A stretch of DNA of 64,000 nucleotides, taken from assembly GCA_041394285.1 (NCBI GenBank), contig JAWKIL010000021.1:31749-95748 (forward strand), given 5' to 3'. Below, one piece after another: positions 1-8,675 of this stretch (positions within the stretch are counted from its first letter, which is position 1; every line of letters begins with the position of its first letter). Source of the stretch: CADEDH01 sp041394285 (lineage in GTDB: Bacteria > Actinomycetota > Acidimicrobiia > Acidimicrobiales > SZUA-35). The translations under genes were made by a program, and so were the position numbers. Under the pieces are notes generated by a model that was not told where the DNA came from, ran no database searches, and worked only from the letters and a program-made list of their open reading frames with translations.

Positions 1-1
1 C

Positions 2-832
2 CGGTTCGACGGGATGGGGGGCGCCCCGGTGGCGTTGATCGACGGCCAGCTGGTGCTGCAGGTGCCGGCCGAAGGTGGAGGTATGGACCTGCGGGCGGTA
101 CCCCTGAGCGACCCCACGGCCGAGGGCACCGAGTTGGTAGCAGACTCGTTTATCAACAGCTTCACCTGGCCCGTGTTCCCGGGCGGTGACGGTGACCTGT
201 GGATCTATGCCGCTACGGCCGATTCCACGACTTGGCGGCTGGTGCGGGTGAGCGACGGCCAGCTCATCGACGAAGTGCCGGCGCCGTCCCTGTTCCAGGT
301 GGGACCGCTGCCGAGCGGTGGGCCCGACGTGGCCACGTCGCCCAGCGGCGGCCTCTACCGGCGGGATGGCAGCGGCTACCGCCTCCTCCACCCGGCCCGG
401 CCGATCCTGATCAGCCGGGGCGCGGTGCTGGTGGTCGGCTGCACCCGGCCCGACGCCTGCTTCCCCCAGTGGGTCGACGTCGAGCGGGGGGAGCCGGTCG
501 ATCGGCCGCTGCCGCCCGACGACGGTGGTATCGACTGGGCGGGCACGGCCGATGCCGCCGGCCGCTTCCTGGTCGGCTGGCGGTCCGGGGCCACGACCAC
601 CGGAGCCCTCGTGCTGTACGACACCGGCCGTCAGCGGCTGGTGGAGGTGGGCGCGGCGGTTGCGACCGGCGAGGTGGCGGCCACCCCCGACGGCCGGTAC
701 CTGGCCGTCCAGGCCGCCGACCACATCCGCATCTTCGACGCCGACCAGGGACGGTGGGTGGCCGTACCCGGGAGGGAGGACGCCGGGCAGACCGGCCTCC
801 TCTTCGTGCCGAACGGCGAGGACCCGGGATGA
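2..832 (+). CDS. propeller-like ectodomain protein, 5'-truncated by window edge (paralogue 1 of 3)
   Basis: The frame is open from the left edge, so only the 3' part of the gene is present; the first ATG inside the window is at 14. About 270 residues are visible and match the ectodomain of the next two genes: the block RRDGSGYRLL, a C-x5-C pair (CTRPDAC), and a final SPDGRYL-like repeat (ATPDGRYLAV followed by RIFD), as in WD40/propeller folds. The paralogues carry an N-terminal zinc ribbon and one membrane helix, which presumably lie left of the window. Its TGA overlaps the next ATG (ATGA), implying translational coupling. No catalytic motif is visible and the role is unknown. Confidence 0.75.
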   Translation, partial: RFDGMGGAPVALIDGQLVLQVPAEGGGMDLRAVPLSDPTAEGTELVADSFINSFTWPVFPGGDGDLWIYAATADSTTWRLVRVSDGQLIDEVPAPSLFQVGPLPSGGPDVATSPSGGLYRRDGSGYRLLHPARPILISRGAVLVVGCTRPDACFPQWVDVERGEPVDRPLPPDDGGIDWAGTADAAGRFLVGWRSGATTTGALVLYDTGRQRLVEVGAAVATGEVAATPDGRYLAVQAADHIRIFDADQGRWVAVPGREDAGQTGLLFVPNGEDPG

Positions 833-2163
833 TCGCCGGTGCCGCCCCCTGCCCGGCCTGCGGTGACACCCCGGCCACCGGCGACGCTCGGTACTGCCGC
901 CGCTGCGGTGCCGGGCTCGGCTCGGGCCTCGGCCCCGCGTCGTCGGCGGGCCTCGTTGCGGGGGACACCGTCCGCCGCGATGCCACCTCGGCCCGGCGCT
1001 GGATCGGCGGCGCGGCGGCGGCGGCGATCATGCTCGCACTGGCCTGGGCCCTGGCCCGACCCGGCGACGGGGGTTCGTCCGATCGCACCGCCGACACCGC
1101 ACCGGCCGGGAACAGCGACGACTCCCTGCCGTCGACCACGACCACCCGAGCGGGCTACCGCGACCTCAGCCAGGAGCCGCCGCCCGACAGCCGGGTGGTG
1201 GACGAGGGCGACGGTCCTGTGTTGGGCCGCCCAACTGGTTGGTCACTGCTGGTGGGCGACTCCTATGACGCCTACGGCCGGGGCCTGTGGCGGATCGACC
1301 TCGACACCGGGCGCCAGGTCAACTACCCCGAGGTCGGCGGCGGGCCGGTGCTGGTGGCCGGTGACCGCCTGCTGCTCCTCGACATCCGCTACGAGGACGG
1401 CACCAGCACCCTGCGTTCGGTGCTGGTAGCTGATCCGGCGGGGCCTGTCGGGCCGACGACGCTGCAGGCCCCCTACATCGACTACCCCGGCGCCATCGCG
1501 CCGGCCGATCCTGCCACCGGGGGCTCGGTGTGGGTGTTCTCCGGCCAGGGCTCGTCCCGGCGCTGGCTTCTGCTCAGCGCCGTCACCGGCGGCGTGCTCG
1601 ACGAGATCACGCTCGGGCCCGGGGGCTGGCTGGCGCCGCCCGGTGGCCCCGACCTGGCCACCTCGGCCGATTGGGGGATCTACCGGCGGGACGGGAGCGG
1701 AGGGTTCCGGTTGCTGGCGCCCGGTCGCCCCATCGAGGTGGCCGGGGGCGACGTGCTCGTCCAGTCGTGCAGCGCGCCCACGATCTGCCGGTTGGCGTGG
1801 GTGGACGCCACTGATGGGAAGCGGGTCGACCGGCCGGTCCCTCCCGGCGACCAGGACCACTGGTGGTTCGGTCTGGTGCCGGGGAGCGACCGGTTCCTCA
1901 ACGGGTTGCGGCGTACCGACCACACCGATCGTCGGGAGATCAGCGTGGTGTTCGACCTGGTGGCGGGGCGCATGGTCGACACCGGGAGCGAGGGGCTGGG
2001 CGTGGCCAGCAGCCCCGACGGCCGCTACCTGTTCATGGCCTCGGACTACGGGCCATCGGGTGAGGCCATGTCGATCTACGACACCGAGACGGGCGAGACG
2101 TTCCCGCTGCCCCGCCCCACCGGCGTGGGCAATGCCCAAGCCGTCTTCGTCCCCAACGGCTGA
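829..2163 (+). CDS. zinc-ribbon, single-pass membrane protein with propeller-like ectodomain (paralogue 2 of 3)
   Basis: This 444-residue protein starts at an ATG that overlaps the previous stop codon. Residues 8-26 form a zinc ribbon (C8-x2-C11 and C23-x2-C26). A membrane helix follows at about 58-78, then a Thr/Ser-rich linker and an extracytoplasmic domain of about 330 residues with propeller-like strands, a C-x5-C pair (CSAPTIC) and a terminal SSPDGRYLFM repeat. The topology suggests a cytoplasmic zinc ribbon and an external ectodomain, as in many zinc-ribbon membrane proteins. The longer open frame reaching upstream to 199 is an overlap artefact. The gene is coupled to paralogue 1 and followed 63 bp later by paralogue 3. 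Function unknown. Confidence 0.85.
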   Translation: MIAGAAPCPACGDTPATGDARYCRRCGAGLGSGLGPASSAGLVAGDTVRRDATSARRWIGGAAAAAIMLALAWALARPGDGGSSDRTADTAPAGNSDDSLPSTTTTRAGYRDLSQEPPPDSRVVDEGDGPVLGRPTGWSLLVGDSYDAYGRGLWRIDLDTGRQVNYPEVGGGPVLVAGDRLLLLDIRYEDGTSTLRSVLVADPAGPVGPTTLQAPYIDYPGAIAPADPATGGSVWVFSGQGSSRRWLLLSAVTGGVLDEITLGPGGWLAPPGGPDLATSADWGIYRRDGSGGFRLLAPGRPIEVAGGDVLVQSCSAPTICRLAWVDATDGKRVDRPVPPGDQDHWWFGLVPGSDRFLNGLRRTDHTDRREISVVFDLVAGRMVDTGSEGLGVASSPDGRYLFMASDYGPSGEAMSIYDTETGETFPLPRPTGVGNAQAVFVPNG

Positions 2164-2226
2164 GGGCGTCCCTCACCGCCCCGCCGGCCGGCGGCGCCGG
2201 CTTATGGCGGCGGGTTACGATGAACC

Positions 2227-3498
2227 ATGGCATCGTGTCGGGCCTGTGGGGCGGGGGTCGGGCGTCAGTTCCGGTTCTGCTCCCAGTGCGGGTCTGCCGT
2301 GGGGGTCGAGCTCGATCTGCTCGACCTGGCCCCGCCGGCCCACGACGAGGCCAGTGTCACCTACGGCCGGCCCGGCCGGTTCTGGGCCGCGGTCGCCGGC
2401 GGCCTGTTGGCGGTGGTGGTGGGCCTGTGGGCCCTGTCGGCGATCGGGGGCGGCGACGCAGGCGATGCCGCCGCCGGGCCGGACCGCCCGACCACCACCA
2501 GGGTCACGGCCCGGGCCGCCACGTCACCCCCGACCACGGAGAGGGCCGATCCTGCTGCCTCCGACGTGTTGACGACCACGAGCGACGGGGGAGCCACTCC
2601 CTCCACCAGCGTCCTGGCCGATGGCGGCCCGCTTCTGGGCCAGCCGGTCGGCCTGTCGCTGCTGATCGGCAGCCAAGAACGGCTCCGCCGGCTCGACCTC
2701 GACACCGGCGTGATGACCGGCTCTGAGCGGGCCGGCCTGCCCCTGTTCGGTACCGGCCGCTGGGTGCTGGTCCAGGGGTCGAGCGGACTGGTCCGGGCGC
2801 TGCCGCTGGCCGACCTCGACGCCGACGTCCCGTCGCTGTGGGCGCAATACTCGCCGGTGCTGCCCCGGCCCGGCCCGGATCCGGGCCAGATCTGGCTCCC
2901 CGACGCCGCCGGCCCGACCCTGGTGTGGCGCCTGGTCGACGCCGGTTCCCGTGACGTGCTCCAGGAGGTGGACTCCGGCGTCGCCGCCTGGTGGGACCAG
3001 GCCGAAGCCGTGATCGACCCCCAGGTGATCGGCTCCGGCACGGGCGAGGTGTTCGAGCGCGACGGCGCTGCCTTCCGGCGGGTGGCCGAGGGAGAGCTGG
3101 TGGCCGTGGGCCGCACGGTCGTCCTCGTCCGGCGGTGCACGGACCCCGCCTCGTGCACCCTCCACTGGATGGACCGGGCCTCCTGGCGCGAGGTGCCAGC
3201 GGCCGTACCCGACAACCGGGCCCAGGAGCTGACCACGGCGTCGATCTCCGACGACGGTCGGCTCCTGCTCTACACCACCGCCACCGAGTCGTTCCTGTTC
3301 GACGTGTCCCGGGGCCGGGAGGTCATGGCGGTGGGCACGTGGCCCGGCACCTTGTCGGTGTCGCCCGACGGCCGGTGGGCCGTGGTGGTGCACGTCGCCG
3401 GCCGGATCGCTCTCTACGACGTGGAGCGGGGCGAGACGGTCGAGCTGCCGGTCTCGACCTCGGGCGACGGCCAGGTGGTCGTCGTGCCCAGCGTCTGA
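2227..3498 (+). CDS. zinc-ribbon, single-pass membrane protein with propeller-like ectodomain (paralogue 3 of 3)
   Basis: This 423-residue paralogue has the same architecture. The zinc ribbon uses C4/C7 and C18/C21, a membrane helix lies at about 52-74, then comes a Thr/Ser/Pro linker and an ectodomain with the shared C-x5-C pair (CTDPASC) and a closing SPDGRWAVVV repeat followed by ALYD. Sequence similarity to its two neighbours is clearest around the Cys pair and the last propeller blade, so the three genes look like tandem duplicates. A strong hairpin follows the stop codon. No enzymatic motif is visible; sensing or binding outside the cell would be speculation. Confidence 0.85.
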   Translation: MASCRACGAGVGRQFRFCSQCGSAVGVELDLLDLAPPAHDEASVTYGRPGRFWAAVAGGLLAVVVGLWALSAIGGGDAGDAAAGPDRPTTTRVTARAATSPPTTERADPAASDVLTTTSDGGATPSTSVLADGGPLLGQPVGLSLLIGSQERLRRLDLDTGVMTGSERAGLPLFGTGRWVLVQGSSGLVRALPLADLDADVPSLWAQYSPVLPRPGPDPGQIWLPDAAGPTLVWRLVDAGSRDVLQEVDSGVAAWWDQAEAVIDPQVIGSGTGEVFERDGAAFRRVAEGELVAVGRTVVLVRRCTDPASCTLHWMDRASWREVPAAVPDNRAQELTTASISDDGRLLLYTTATESFLFDVSRGREVMAVGTWPGTLSVSPDGRWAVVVHVAGRIALYDVERGETVELPVSTSGDGQVVVVPSV

Positions 3499-3514
3499 GC
3501 CGCCCCCAGCGTCT

Positions 3515-3536
3515 GGGCCGCCCCCGGCGGCGGCCC
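3515..3536. terminator. bidirectional terminator-like hairpin between convergent genes
   Basis: GGGCCGCC, a six-base loop, then GGCGGCCC form a perfect 8-bp GC stem. It lies in the 46-bp gap between the convergent genes ending at 3498 and 3545. There is no T-run, which is common for terminators in high-GC actinomycetes. Confidence 0.5.
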
Positions 3537-3544
3537 GCCCGGCC

Positions 3545-4612
3545 TCAGGCCGTGGGCAACCCCAGGAACTCGGCGGCCCGGTAGACCCGGCGGGTGACCG
3601 ACTCCCGGTACTCGTCGAGGTCGAGCTCCTCGTCCTGGCTGCCCTGCTGGCCGTTGACGTAGCGGGCGTACACCCCCTCGCCGATGCAGGCCAGGCGCCA
3701 GGCGGCGAACGCCCGGTAGTAGGCCACGAGATCGAGGCTGACCCCCATCTCCTCGGCGTAGCGACCGGCCAGCTCCTCCTGGGTGAGGAACCCCTCCAGC
3801 GACGTGGTCTCGTTGTCGCCCTTGGGATCGGGGATCGTGCGGTCGTACCAGTAGCCGAGCAGGCCGGCCAGGTCGGCCATCGGGTCGCCCAGGGTGCACA
3901 GCTCCCAGTCGAGCACGCCGGCCACCGGCCCGGCCGGATCCATCATGCAGTTCGACAGGCGGTAGTCGCCGTGGGCGATCGTGGTGAGCGCCTGGTCGGG
4001 CGCCCGGGCGGCCAGGGTGTCGCGCACCCGGTCGATCAGGGGCAGCTCCCGGGTCTTGGACTGCTCCCACTGGCCCGACCACCGCTTGATCTGGCGTTCG
4101 ATGTACCCGCCCCGCTTGGCCAGATCGCCTAGGCCCACGGCGTCGATGTCGACCCGGTGCAGGGCGCACAGCGTGTCCACCAGCTCGTTCGACATCCGGG
4201 TGCGGGTCTCGGCGCTGAACGTGCGCCCGATCTCGATGTCCCGCACCACCACCCCGTCGAGGAAGTGCATCACGTAGAAGTCCCGCTCGTTCACCGCCGG
4301 GTCCTGGCACAGCCCCACCAGCCGGGGAACCGGTACCGGTGAGTCTTTCAGGGCGTCCATCAGCCGGTGCTCCCGGGCCATGTCGTGGGCGCTGGGCAGC
4401 AGGTGGCCCATGGGCGGCCGGCGGAGCACGAAGCGCCGGCCCGCAGCGTCGGCGATCGTGTAGGTGATGTTCGACCGGCCCCCGGCCACCAGGGAGAACG
4501 TGAGGGGCGGGGTCACCTCGGTGCGCTCGGCCAACCAGGCCGTGACGTTGGGGAGGTTGATCCCCTCGGGGGCCGGCGGGGTGCCCTCGGCCGGGCTCGT
4601 CTGCGTGGTCAT
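3545..4612 (-). CDS. phosphotransferase family protein (APH/acyl-CoA dehydrogenase-associated kinase type)
   Basis: The protein has about 355 residues from the ATG at 4612; an ATG at 4621 is also possible, and the longer frame to 4726 lacks family similarity. It has the aminoglycoside-phosphotransferase/choline-kinase fold: a nucleotide loop region (GGRSNITYTI), an ATP Lys/Arg region (RFVLRRPP), the catalytic loop HGDYRLSNCM with His214 and Asp216, and the metal-binding LDWELCTLGDP. Family members of this type often sit with acyl-CoA dehydrogenases and are thought to phosphorylate hydroxyacyl substrates, but no such partner is nearby. It is convergent with the propeller genes and divergent from the gene at 4798. 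Confidence 0.88.
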   Translation of the reverse strand: MTTQTSPAEGTPPAPEGINLPNVTAWLAERTEVTPPLTFSLVAGGRSNITYTIADAAGRRFVLRRPPMGHLLPSAHDMAREHRLMDALKDSPVPVPRLVGLCQDPAVNERDFYVMHFLDGVVVRDIEIGRTFSAETRTRMSNELVDTLCALHRVDIDAVGLGDLAKRGGYIERQIKRWSGQWEQSKTRELPLIDRVRDTLAARAPDQALTTIAHGDYRLSNCMMDPAGPVAGVLDWELCTLGDPMADLAGLLGYWYDRTIPDPKGDNETTSLEGFLTQEELAGRYAEEMGVSLDLVAYYRAFAAWRLACIGEGVYARYVNGQQGSQDEELDLDEYRESVTRRVYRAAEFLGLPTA

Positions 4613-4797
4613 CGGCCACATACTGCCACCGGTGGCGGGCCCGGGTCGAAGAGGCCGATGAATGGCCCTCCAGGTGGGCGCAAAGCCATCGATGGCGGCG
4701 TTCGGGGTCTGCGGTCTCAATGTCACACCCCCCGTCTAGGGTCGTTTCCAGACGCCTTCTTCCCCCATTCGAACCCCTAGAAGGGACATCCGTAGAC

Positions 4798-5226
4798 ATG
4801 GTGAAAGTACTGGTAGCCACCACCGAGGGGCAGGGCGAGCGAGACGACGATTACGCGTGGGCGGTCGACGGCGAGCTGGTCTACATCCCCGGCCTGGAGT
4901 GCTCCAACCCCCGTTGTGGGTGCAGTCGAGGGTTCGCTGGCATGGCCAGCGCCAAGGCCACCACCACCGCCCTCGTGGTCGACCGGGCCGACATCTCGGC
5001 CAACGATCTCTCGAACGCCCTATCCGACTCCCTGGAACGTCAAGGGTGGCTCACCGGCCACTGGAGCGAAGACGACGAAGACCTCTTCCGGGACCTGTTC
5101 CAGCGCATCCTGCTCGCCGCCACCCATTTCCCGCCCGGGTCGATCATCGAGCGGGACGGAGACTATGTGCGCCTCCGGTCGCGGGCCGAACCCCTCCCCT
5201 CGCCCTTCGGCGGGTGGGACGGGTAG
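4798..5226 (+). CDS. small conserved actinobacterial protein (DUF7715-like)
   Basis: The product has 142 residues starting MVKVLVATTEGQGERDDDY. The ATG at 4798 is preceded by AGAAGGGA 11 bases upstream; the upstream extension to 4720 is not family-like. The beginning (VLVATTEGQGERDDDYAW), a Cys cluster (ECSNPRCGCSRGFAG) and the following KATTTALVV stretch match a conserved actinobacterial protein that I recall as DUF7715; that name is from memory. The Cys cluster could bind metal. It ends six bases before the convergent pseudokinase gene. Function is unknown. Confidence 0.8.
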   Translation: MVKVLVATTEGQGERDDDYAWAVDGELVYIPGLECSNPRCGCSRGFAGMASAKATTTALVVDRADISANDLSNALSDSLERQGWLTGHWSEDDEDLFRDLFQRILLAATHFPPGSIIERDGDYVRLRSRAEPLPSPFGGWDG

Positions 5227-5232
5227 GAGCCG

Positions 5233-6753
5233 TCAGCCGACCGCCATCATCGCCGCCGCCACCATCGCCATGATGGCCGCGGTGATGATGGCGGCCAGGG
5301 CCAGCACGTAGCGGGCATCGGTCTGGGCCGCCTGCGCCGCCGACTGGGTGAGGCTCAGGTCGCCCATCGGCTGGGCTTGCTGGGGGGTGTCCGCCGTGAG
5401 CTCGCCCAACAGGGCGTCAACGCTCACCGGGTCACCCTCCTGGCCGGTCTGGTCGGAGAGGCGGCCGTTGAACGGCTGGTCCTCGAACGCCTCGCCATCG
5501 AAGGGCAGGCCGTCGAACCGCCCGGCGCCGGCGCCGGCGTCGGGATCGGCGGTGAGCAGATCGGTGGCCGCCAGGGCCGCCGTCGGCGACGCCAGGTCCA
5601 CCGGGCCCATCGTGGCCGACGCCGAGTAGGCGGTTTCCACCGCCGGCTCCCGGCGCACGTCGATCTGCACACCGGCGGGGCCGGTGTCGGCATCGTGGGG
5701 CCGGGCCACCGCCCGGCGCAGCTCGCTGACGAAGGCGGCGGCGTTGGCCGGACGTTCGCGCCGGTCTTCGGCCATGGCCCGGGCCACCAGGTCGCGCAGC
5801 GCGTCGGGCAGCACCGATGCGGCCGCCCCCTTGCCGCTGCGGGCCTGAGCGGTGGCGGTGCGAGCGGTCAGCAGGGCGGCGTCGCCGGTGAAGGCCACGT
5901 GGCCGGTGACCATGGCGAACAGGATGGCACCCAGGCTGTAGACGTCGGACCGGGGGTCGGCCTCGATCGGCACCGCCAGCTCGGGGGCGCCGAAGAACAG
6001 GGAGGGGATCAGGGTGGCGGACGTGCTCCGCTCACCCTCGGGCAGGCTCATGCCGAACCCCGCCACCCGGGGGAGGAGGAAATCGGTCAGCAGGATGCTG
6101 TCGGGGGTGAGGGCCCGGTGCACCAGACCCCGCCCGTGCAGCTCGGCGAGGGCAACGGCCACCGGTTCCAGGAGGAATGTGGCCTCCCGCCAGCCGAGCC
6201 GGCCGTGGTCCGCCACCAGCCGGGCCAGTGATCCCCGGCCGTAGAACGGGCTGACGGCGTACGGCTGGCCGGCGGCCGTCTTGCCCGACTCGAGCAGGGG
6301 CACGACGGCCGAATGGCCGCTCAGCTCGGCCGTGACCGTCCGTTCCCGCTCGAACCGGCGCCCAATGTCGGACCCCAGCTCGGCGTGGAGCACCTTCACC
6401 GCCACCGGCCGGCGGGGTTCGAGCTGCATGGCCCGGTACACGGAGGTGGACGCACCGGCGCTCACCAGCTCCAGCTCGGCCAGGTTCGGGATGCCGAGGT
6501 CGAGTTGGGGCTGGTCGGTGCCGGCCGGGCCGGCGTTCGGGGCGTCGGGAGCGGTGTCGGGCTCGGCCTCGTCGTCGCCCCGGTCTCCCGAGGCGGACGG
6601 GTCGGGAGAGGAGCCCTCCGACTCCTTCCCAGCGGGCTCCCGGCTCTCGAGGAGCAGGTCGGCACTTGGTTCGGCGGCTTGGTTGGCGGCCACGTCGCTC
6701 ACCTCGAAGCTTGTCTGGGCCCGGACGGCGGCCCCGGCGCAAGCTCTTATCAT
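5233..6753 (-). CDS. membrane-anchored serine/threonine protein kinase homologue, predicted pseudokinase
   Basis: This 506-residue protein has an acidic, low-complexity N-terminus (1-75), a kinase fold at about 80-350 and a C-terminal membrane helix in the last 25 residues (tail anchor). The ATP Lys is kept (VAVKVL), as are the APE region (GAPE) and DVYSLG. The active site is not: the glycine loop is degenerate (SAGASTSV), the HRD motif reads HRA, the catalytic-loop Asn is Ser (HRALTPDSIL), and DFG reads GFG. Loss of both catalytic and metal Asp predicts no phosphotransfer, so a scaffold or ATP-sensing role is more likely. The gene is divergent from the ABC exporter with 119 bp between them. 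Confidence 0.9.
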   Translation of the reverse strand: MIRACAGAAVRAQTSFEVSDVAANQAAEPSADLLLESREPAGKESEGSSPDPSASGDRGDDEAEPDTAPDAPNAGPAGTDQPQLDLGIPNLAELELVSAGASTSVYRAMQLEPRRPVAVKVLHAELGSDIGRRFERERTVTAELSGHSAVVPLLESGKTAAGQPYAVSPFYGRGSLARLVADHGRLGWREATFLLEPVAVALAELHGRGLVHRALTPDSILLTDFLLPRVAGFGMSLPEGERSTSATLIPSLFFGAPELAVPIEADPRSDVYSLGAILFAMVTGHVAFTGDAALLTARTATAQARSGKGAAASVLPDALRDLVARAMAEDRRERPANAAAFVSELRRAVARPHDADTGPAGVQIDVRREPAVETAYSASATMGPVDLASPTAALAATDLLTADPDAGAGAGRFDGLPFDGEAFEDQPFNGRLSDQTGQEGDPVSVDALLGELTADTPQQAQPMGDLSLTQSAAQAAQTDARYVLALAAIITAAIMAMVAAAMMAVG

Positions 6754-6872
6754 GGCCGGGTCGGCGCCGAATCACTGGCGGTCGGCGTGGGAAAATTTGG
6801 GGCTTGACCCGGGTTCCTGGACTACGCAGGGCCGCTGACCTGGTGCCCCGCCGGCCGAGGAGTGTGGGGCAC

Positions 6873-8675
6873 GTGACGCAGGTGGCGAAGCCACGTTCGG
6901 CAACGCTCGGGCGGCGCGGCGTGCGCCTGATCCGCGAGCTGGTGCTGCTCCATCCGGCGCCCTTCAGCGTGGCCGTGACCGGGGCGGCGGTGTTCGCCGG
7001 CAGCACCGTGGCCGCCACCGTGGTGCTGGGCCGGGTCACCGACCAGGTGATGGGGCCCGCCTTCGCCGGCCAGCCCCTGCCCCCGCACGCCCTGGCCTGG
7101 GCCGCGCTGGCCGTGGTGGCGGTGGCCGTGCTGCGGGTGGCCGGGATCGTCAACCGGCGCTTCTTCGGCTCGATGACTGCGGAGCGGGTGCAGGTGTCGA
7201 TGCGGCACCGGCTGGTGGACCAGTACTTGGGGCTCCCCCTTGCCTGGCATCAACGGAACCCCACCGGCCAGCTCCTGTCCCACGCCGACAGCGACACCGA
7301 GATGGTGGCCGACGTCCTCAGCCCCCTGCCCTACACCCTGGGCGTCGCCTTCCTGGCCGTGTTCTCCATCGCCACCCTGCTGCGGGTGGATCCGGTGATG
7401 GCGGCCGTGGCCCTGCTCATCTTTCCCGCCCTCGCCCTGCTCAACCGGCGGTACTCGGCCCGGGTGGAAACCCCGGCCGCCGCCGTGCAGGCCGGCATCG
7501 GCGAGGTGGCGGCCATCGCCCACGAGAGCTTCGACGGCGCCCTCGTGGTGAAGACGCTGGGCCGGGCCGAGGCCGAGGCGGCCCGGTTCACCACTGCCGC
7601 CCGGGCGCTGCAGACCAGCCGTTTGGAGGTCGGCTACATCCGGGCCCGGTTCGAGTCGATCATGGACGCCCTGCCCAACCTAGGGGTGGTGGCGGTGGTG
7701 CTGGTGGGCGCCCTGCGCATCGACGCCGGGGCCATGACCCGGGGCGAGCTGGTGCAGGTCGCCTCCCTGTTCGCCGTGCTGGCCATGCCGATGCGGATGC
7801 TCGGCTTCTTCCTGGAGAGCCTGCCGCCGTCGGTGGTCTCCCGTGACCGCCTGGCCGTCGTGTTCGACGAGCCCCGGCCGGAGGCGGCCGGTGCCGACCC
7901 GTCCCGGGCCGGCGGTGGCCTCCCCTCCGGTCCGCTCGGCGTCGAGGCCCGGAGCCTACGCATGCAGTACGACGGCAGCGACGGGCGGGCTCCGGTGCTC
8001 GACCACCTCGACCTGGCGGTGGCCCCGGGCGAGGTGGTGGCCGTGGTGGGCGCCACCGGGGCCGGTAAGTCCACCCTGTGCCAGGCCCTGGCCGGGCTGG
8101 TGGAGCCGGCGGGCGGCGAGATCCGCCTGGGCGGCCTTCCGCTGGCCGACGTCGACCCGGCCGACCGGACCGCCGCCGTGGCCCTCGTGTTCCAGGAGTC
8201 GTTCCTGTTCGCCGACACGGTGGAGGCCAACGTCGACGTGGCCGGCGGTGCCGACGAAGCCGAGCTGTGGGCGGCGCTGGCCGTGGCCCGGGCCGACCGG
8301 CTGGTGGAGGAGCTGCCCCACGGCCTGCAGACCGAGCTGGGGGAGCGGGGGGTCACGCTGTCGGGCGGTCAACGCCAGCGGATCGCCCTGGCCCGGGCCC
8401 TGCTGCGCCAGCCCCGGCTGCTGATCCTCGACGACGCCACCTCGGCCGTGGACCCGGTGGTGGAACAGGAGATCCTGGCCGGCCTGCGGGGTGCTGGACG
8501 CCCCGACGCCACCGTGGTGCTGGTGGCCCAGCGCCGGTCCACCATCGAGGTGGCCGACCGGGTGCTGTACCTGGCTGGCGGCCGGATCGTGGCCGCTGGG
8601 CCCCATGCCGAGCTGCTGGCCACCGAGCCCGGCTACGAGGCCCTGGTCCGGGCCTACGAGGACACGGCGTCGTGA
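6873..8675 (+). CDS. ABC exporter half-transporter, subunit with the degenerate ATP site
   Basis: The chosen start is the GTG at 6873, with GAGGAG ten bases upstream, giving 600 residues. An N-terminal six-helix type-IV exporter domain is followed by an ATPase domain. Walker A is GATGAGKST (about 393-401) and the signature LSGGQ (about 496) is intact. The Walker B reads LLILDDATS, with Asp replacing the catalytic Glu, and the switch His is Gln (VAQRRST). Together with the partner's altered signature this is the pattern of heterodimeric exporters (TmrAB/TM287-288 type), where one site binds but barely hydrolyses ATP. Its TGA overlaps the partner's GTG. Substrate unknown; lipids or drugs are typical. 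Confidence 0.93.
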   Translation: MTQVAKPRSATLGRRGVRLIRELVLLHPAPFSVAVTGAAVFAGSTVAATVVLGRVTDQVMGPAFAGQPLPPHALAWAALAVVAVAVLRVAGIVNRRFFGSMTAERVQVSMRHRLVDQYLGLPLAWHQRNPTGQLLSHADSDTEMVADVLSPLPYTLGVAFLAVFSIATLLRVDPVMAAVALLIFPALALLNRRYSARVETPAAAVQAGIGEVAAIAHESFDGALVVKTLGRAEAEAARFTTAARALQTSRLEVGYIRARFESIMDALPNLGVVAVVLVGALRIDAGAMTRGELVQVASLFAVLAMPMRMLGFFLESLPPSVVSRDRLAVVFDEPRPEAAGADPSRAGGGLPSGPLGVEARSLRMQYDGSDGRAPVLDHLDLAVAPGEVVAVVGATGAGKSTLCQALAGLVEPAGGEIRLGGLPLADVDPADRTAAVALVFQESFLFADTVEANVDVAGGADEAELWAALAVARADRLVEELPHGLQTELGERGVTLSGGQRQRIALARALLRQPRLLILDDATSAVDPVVEQEILAGLRGAGRPDATVVLVAQRRSTIEVADRVLYLAGGRIVAAGPHAELLATEPGYEALVRAYEDTAS

